A DNA stretch of 24,974 bases, from assembly GCA_028678555.1 (NCBI GenBank), contig JAJRDF010000007.1, forward strand, positions 1-24,974, read 5' to 3'. Under the pieces are notes generated by a model. It had not been told where the DNA came from. It did no database searches and saw only the letters and a program-made list of their open reading frames with translations. Origin of the DNA: Methanomicrobiales archaeon. GTDB taxonomy: Archaea > Halobacteriota > Methanomicrobia > Methanomicrobiales > JACTUA01. Positions within the stretch are counted from its first letter, which is position 1. Every line of letters begins with the position of its first letter. Shown here in pieces: positions 21,415 through 24,974 of the stretch. Made by a program: the position numbers and the translations under genes.

Positions 21415-22595
21415 GGGCTTTCCCCTCCGATCTGTTTCCAGGCGGCCTCCTCGACGGCCCGGGCTACCAGCCGGGCGGGAAGACCGCTCTCCCTCGCGAT
21501 GGCCTGCACCTGGCCGAACTCGGGCTTCACCGAGATGACCTTCCCGCCGCTCCTGCCGCACTTCACGGAGGCGGTGTACCGGGTTCCCCGGAGGGTTACC
21601 TCCACCCCGGCGGTGGTCCGTTCCGCCACGAACCGGTGGACCATGGGGGTGCACCGGACCCCCAGCGTGCCCAGCTCCTCGGCCATCAGGGCGGCCAGGC
21701 GGGGGCTGTCCTCCGGGGCAGCCACCACCCGGATCAGGTGGCCGGGCCTCCCCTTCTTCATGATGGCAGGGATGGCGCTCGCATCCCTGGCACCCGCCTC
21801 CATGAGGAGACCGATGGCATGGGCCACCACCTCCCCGGTCGCATCGTCCACGTTCGTTTCCAGTACGTCCACCCGGTCCCCGTCAGGTTCCCCCACCGCG
21901 TCCAGCAGCATTGCCCGGAGCACGTTGGGGGTCCCCTCCGGGTCCCGGCTGCCGGCACCGTGGCCGGTGGCCAGGATCCGGGCAGGTGCATCCCAGAGAG
22001 GGGAGAGCGTCGCGAACTCGGCGAGGAGCGCTGCCCCCGTGGGGGTGCAGAGCTCCCCCTCCCCCTCGCCGGTGACTGCGAGGAGCGGGGATGCAGCCAG
22101 GATGGCTGCAGTGGCAGGAGCCGGAACCGGGAGGGTGCCGTGGGAACCCCGGATCATGCCGCTCCCGAGAGAAACGGGCTTCACCACCACTCCTTCCGGG
22201 GCCAGCAGCCGGAGGGCGGTGCAGGCTCCCACCACGTCAGCGATGGCGTCATCGGCCCCCACCTCGTGGAAGTGGGTGATGGTGCCGTGCACCCGGCTCT
22301 CGGCATCGTGGATCCGGCGGAAGACCCGGACCGCCATCCCCCTTGACGATTCCGGGGCATCCGCCTCCATGACCCGGGATTCCACCTCCTCCAGGGTCCG
22401 GTGGACCTTTCCCGCCCGGGTCCGGACCTGTACTGCCCGGATGCCGGCCCGGTCCACCTCCGAGACCTCCGGCTCCCCCACCACCGAGGCCATGGCCCGG
22501 ATCACGGGGGACCGGTCCGGAAGGAGGTCAAGGAGGGCGCCGGTCACCATGTCACCGGCAGCCCCGTGGAAGGGATCGAAGAGGAGGATGCGCAT
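21411..22595 (-). CDS. larC: LarC-like nickel insertion protein (DUF111 family)
   Basis: This 394-residue protein matches the LarC family. In Lactobacillus it is the CTP-dependent nickel insertase that completes the nickel-pincer cofactor of lactate racemase. Family motifs seen: MRILLFDPFHGAAGDMVTGALLDL (1-24), THFHEVGADDAIADVVG (about 106-122), SLGSGMIRGSHGTLPVPAPAT, LCTPTGAALLAEF, NVDDATGEVVAHAIGLLMEAGARDAS and AIMKKGRPGHLI. Unlike the Lactobacillus gene, which is read through a programmed frameshift, this is one continuous frame. No larB, larE or larA is in the window; in methanogens the target of this family is not established. It is the first gene of a larC-radB pair and is divergent from the CDC48 gene. 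Confidence 0.9.
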   Translation of the reverse strand: MRILLFDPFHGAAGDMVTGALLDLLPDRSPVIRAMASVVGEPEVSEVDRAGIRAVQVRTRAGKVHRTLEEVESRVMEADAPESSRGMAVRVFRRIHDAESRVHGTITHFHEVGADDAIADVVGACTALRLLAPEGVVVKPVSLGSGMIRGSHGTLPVPAPATAAILAASPLLAVTGEGEGELCTPTGAALLAEFATLSPLWDAPARILATGHGAGSRDPEGTPNVLRAMLLDAVGEPDGDRVDVLETNVDDATGEVVAHAIGLLMEAGARDASAIPAIMKKGRPGHLIRVVAAPEDSPRLAALMAEELGTLGVRCTPMVHRFVAERTTAGVEVTLRGTRYTASVKCGRSGGKVISVKPEFGQVQAIARESGLPARLVARAVEEAAWKQIGGESP

Positions 22596-22608
22596 CCGTC
22601 ACCAGTAC

Positions 22609-22616
22609 CTATAAGT
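22609..22616 (+). promoter_or_regulatory. TATA box of the CDC48/VAT gene
   Basis: CTATAAGT is centred about 30 bases before the ATG at 22642, so transcription would start only a few bases upstream of the gene. The intergenic gap to larC is 46 bases, and the larC promoter is not obvious within it. Confidence 0.5.
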
Positions 22617-22641
22617 CCCCTCATCAGAGACCATTAAGGTA

Positions 22642-24974
22642 ATGCCTGAGATCTACCTGAAGGTCGATTCCGCCTATCCCGAGGACCAGGGGGCCGGGAA
22701 AGTCAGGCTGGATCCCGACACGATGCTCCAGCTCCGGCTCTCCCCGGGAAACATCGTCTTTCTGGAGGGGAAGCGCCGGACCGTGGCCAAGGTCTGGCGC
22801 TCCCTGCTCTCGGACTGGCACCAGGGGAAGATGCGGGTGGATAACTTCACCCGGGCGAACGCCGGTGCCTCCATCGGGGACCGGGTCCGGATCCAGCCGG
22901 TGGAGGATGAAATCGAGGCGAAACGGGTCGTCCTGGCCCCGCCCGAGGATATGCCCCGGCAGATCCCCATCAACTACCAGGGGGCCGCGACCCGGCTCAT
23001 CGATTTCCCTGTGGTGAAGAACGACTCGGTGCCCATCCAGGCCGGGCTCCCCTTCATGCAGCCGCAGCTGGTCGCCTTCAAGGCGGTGGTGGTGGAGCCG
23101 GAGGGGGCGGTGATCATCACCCGGAACACGCAGGTGGAGTTCTCAGACAAGCCGGCGGCCGGTTTCGAGGGGCTGAAGCGGATCAGCTACGAGGACATCG
23201 GCGGCCTGAAGGACGAGCTCCAGCGGGTCCGGGAGACCATCGAGCTCCCCATGCGCCACCCGGAGCTCTTCCGGAAGCTGGGGATCGACCCCCCGAAGGG
23301 GGTGCTCCTCTACGGCCCGCCGGGCACCGGGAAGACCCTGATCGCAAAGGCGGTGGCCAGCGAGAGCGGTGCCCACTTTATCTCCATCGCCGGCCCCGAG
23401 GTGATCTCCAAGTACTACGGAGAATCCGAACAGCGCCTGCGGGAAGTCTTTGAGGAGGCCCGGCAGAACGCCCCTTCCATCATCTTCATCGACGAGCTGG
23501 ACTCCATCGCCCCCCGCCGGGAGGACGTGACCGGCGAGGTGGAGCGGCGCGTCGTCGCCCAGCTCCTGACGATGATGGACGGTCTCGAGGAGCGGGGCCA
23601 GGTCGTCGTGATCGGGGCCACCAACCGGGTGGACGCCATCGACCCGGCGCTCCGCCGGCCCGGCCGGTTCGACCGGGAGATCGAGATCGGGGTCCCGAAC
23701 GAGGTGGATCGGGCTGAGATCCTGAAGATCCACACACGGGGCATGCCGCTCGCGGGCGACGTGGACCTGGTCCGGCTCTCCCACCAGACCCACGGGTTCG
23801 TGGGGGCGGACCTGGCCGCCCTGGCCCGGGAAGGGGCCATCCGGGCGCTCCGGCGCTACCTCCCAAACATCGACCTGGACGCCGACGAAATCCCGCAGGA
23901 CGTGCTGGACACGATGCAGGTCTTTGCAGCTGATTTCCGGGACGCCCTCAGGGACGTGGGCCCCTCCGCCATGCGGGAGGTACTCCTGGAGGTGCCCCAC
24001 GTGGGATGGGAGGATGTGGGCGGCCTGGATGCAGAGAAGGAAGAGGTCCGTGAGGCGGTGGAGTATCCCCTCACCAGGCGGGACCGGTTCGAGAGCCTGG
24101 GGATCGAGCCCCCGAAAGGGGTGCTTCTCTACGGCCCGCCGGGGACGGGGAAGACGCTGATCGCCCAGGCGGTGGCGACCGAGAGCGGGGCCAACTTCAT
24201 CCCGGTCCGTGGCCCCCAGCTCCTCTCCAAGTGGGTAGGGGAGTCGGAGCGGGCGGTGCGGGAGGTCTTCAAGAAGGCCCGGCAGGTGGCCCCGGCCATC
24301 ATCTTCTTCGACGAGCTGGACGCGCTGGCCCCCTCCAGGGGTTCCGACGTGGGTTCCCACGTGCTGGAGAGCGTGCTGAACCAGATCCTCACCGAGATCG
24401 ACGGTCTCTTAGAGCTTCGCGGGGTCGTGGTCATGGGGGCCACCAACCGGCCGGACATCGTGGACCCGGCGCTCCTCCGCCCCGGCCGGTTCGACCGGCT
24501 GGTGTATATCGGTGAACCGTCGGAAGGGGACCGTGCCCGGATCCTCTCCATCCACACCCGGTCCATGCCGGTGGAGGGATCCTCACTGGAACCTGTCATC
24601 TCCGCCCTCCAGCCCCTCACCGACCCGGCCCTGGAGAATCTGGCCGAGAAGCTGGGGAAGGACCGGACCGTGGCGCCGGACGAGATCCTGGCCGCAGCGA
24701 AAGGACTTGCCCGCCAGGAAGAGGGGAAAACTCTCTCCCGGAAAAGAGTCCTGGAGTTCCTCTCGGTCCGGCACCTGGCGGTGGTGGACCCGGCCCGGGA
24801 TGCCCTGATCGCCTCCCTGGCCCGGGGGACCCCCGGCTACGTCGGATCCGACCTGGAGGCCCTCTGCCGCGAGGCCGGGATGCTGGCCATGCGGGAGGGT
24901 GCACCGGCAGTGACCGGGAAGCATTTCGAAGCGGCGAAGGCCAAGATCCATCCCACTATGAACGAGCGTTCCCG
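22642..24974 (+). CDS. CDC48/VAT family double AAA+ ATPase, 3' end beyond the window
   Basis: Seven hundred and seventy-seven codons are present with no stop. CDC48 is a hexameric unfoldase that uses ATP to pull proteins apart, often feeding the proteasome. The N-domain (about residues 3-90) and CDC48 domain 2 (about 105-170) precede two ATPase modules. D1 has Walker A GPPGTGKT (225-232), Walker B IIFIDELD (280-287) and RRPGRFDRE. D2 has Walker A GPPGTGKT (498-505), Walker B IIFFDELD (553-560) and LRPGRFDRL. The pore loops are KYYGESE and KWVGESE. In D2, between IHTRSMPV and RGTPGYVGSDLEALCREA, there are about 73 residues more than in the same place in D1 (646-720), a lysine- and leucine-rich insert. 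The translation is continuous and frame-consistent throughout. Confidence 0.95.
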   Translation, partial: MPEIYLKVDSAYPEDQGAGKVRLDPDTMLQLRLSPGNIVFLEGKRRTVAKVWRSLLSDWHQGKMRVDNFTRANAGASIGDRVRIQPVEDEIEAKRVVLAPPEDMPRQIPINYQGAATRLIDFPVVKNDSVPIQAGLPFMQPQLVAFKAVVVEPEGAVIITRNTQVEFSDKPAAGFEGLKRISYEDIGGLKDELQRVRETIELPMRHPELFRKLGIDPPKGVLLYGPPGTGKTLIAKAVASESGAHFISIAGPEVISKYYGESEQRLREVFEEARQNAPSIIFIDELDSIAPRREDVTGEVERRVVAQLLTMMDGLEERGQVVVIGATNRVDAIDPALRRPGRFDREIEIGVPNEVDRAEILKIHTRGMPLAGDVDLVRLSHQTHGFVGADLAALAREGAIRALRRYLPNIDLDADEIPQDVLDTMQVFAADFRDALRDVGPSAMREVLLEVPHVGWEDVGGLDAEKEEVREAVEYPLTRRDRFESLGIEPPKGVLLYGPPGTGKTLIAQAVATESGANFIPVRGPQLLSKWVGESERAVREVFKKARQVAPAIIFFDELDALAPSRGSDVGSHVLESVLNQILTEIDGLLELRGVVVMGATNRPDIVDPALLRPGRFDRLVYIGEPSEGDRARILSIHTRSMPVEGSSLEPVISALQPLTDPALENLAEKLGKDRTVAPDEILAAAKGLARQEEGKTLSRKRVLEFLSVRHLAVVDPARDALIASLARGTPGYVGSDLEALCREAGMLAMREGAPAVTGKHFEAAKAKIHPTMNERS

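Noticed and set aside
20812..22614. Long open frame of 600 codons on the plus strand
   Set aside because: It is antisense to radB and larC, which have clear family motifs. Its translation is biased to Ser, Arg and Thr with no domain. GC-rich codon use creates long shadow frames here.
24574..24801. Frameshift as the cause of the CDC48 D2 insert
   Set aside because: The frame is continuous across the insert and returns to canonical D2 sequence without any shift; the residues are ordinary helical sequence rather than shadow-frame sequence.

Overview
The window is a GC-rich piece of a methanogen chromosome. The best guess is the order Methanomicrobiales. The methanogen call rests on a run of methanogenesis marker genes (mmp3, 5, 6, 7, 15, 17) with the component A2 gene atwA, which are found only in organisms that use methyl-coenzyme M reductase (MCR). 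Form III RuBisCO, RadB, a VAT/CDC48 ATPase, archaeal TATA boxes and GGAGG-type ribosome binding sites fit the same picture. The order is inferred from overall protein character, not from a search. Genes are packed tightly, many with 4-base stop/start overlaps, and GTG starts are common.

Layout. (1) 1-1240, minus: cbiM-cbiN-cbiQ of a cobalt (or nickel) ECF importer, cbiQ cut by the window edge, with a 22-bp palindrome in the promoter. (2) 1364-2992, minus: family II pyrophosphatase with CBS and DRTGG domains. (3) 3057-3158: three tandem 34-bp repeats. (4) 3276-4632, plus: two overlapping acyltransferase-fold genes (GNAT, DUF2156). (5) 4661-6361: a secreted subtilase divergent from a rubredoxin. 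(6) 6362-6701: gene-free and hairpin-rich. (7) 6702-8255, plus: a two-helix potassium channel with a non-RCK tail, and a secreted Hcp-fold protein. (8) 8367-9936, minus: AhpD-like protein, stand-alone LigD-type 3'-phosphoesterase, and Cys-rich DUF5714 protein. (9) 10028-16795, minus: atwA-mmp3-mmp6-mmp5-mmp15-mmp17-mmp7, the MCR-activation operon, with a P-type-ATPase-like HAD phosphatase (16863-17675) just upstream. (10) 17737-20759, plus: ribose-1,5-bisphosphate isomerase, form III RuBisCO and diaminopimelate epimerase. (11) 20737-22595, minus: larC-radB. (12) 22642 to the end, plus: a CDC48/VAT double AAA+ ATPase with an unusual insertion in D2, truncated by the window edge.

How the genes fit together. 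The core is the MCR-activation operon: an ABC-type ATPase, a BadF-type ATPase activator and several small Cys-containing proteins. The metal importer and LarC also point to nickel/cobalt handling, which methanogens need for F430 and corrinoids. The isomerase and RuBisCO form the last two steps from ribose-1,5-bisphosphate to 3-phosphoglycerate.

Main points for a second look: a frameshift in mmp3 near 14411-14428, a roughly 73-residue insertion in CDC48 D2, an exported Hcp-fold protein with no type VI genes in view, and the potassium channel's unrecognised C-terminal domain. I see no clearly new multi-gene system; most of the window is core methanogen genome.
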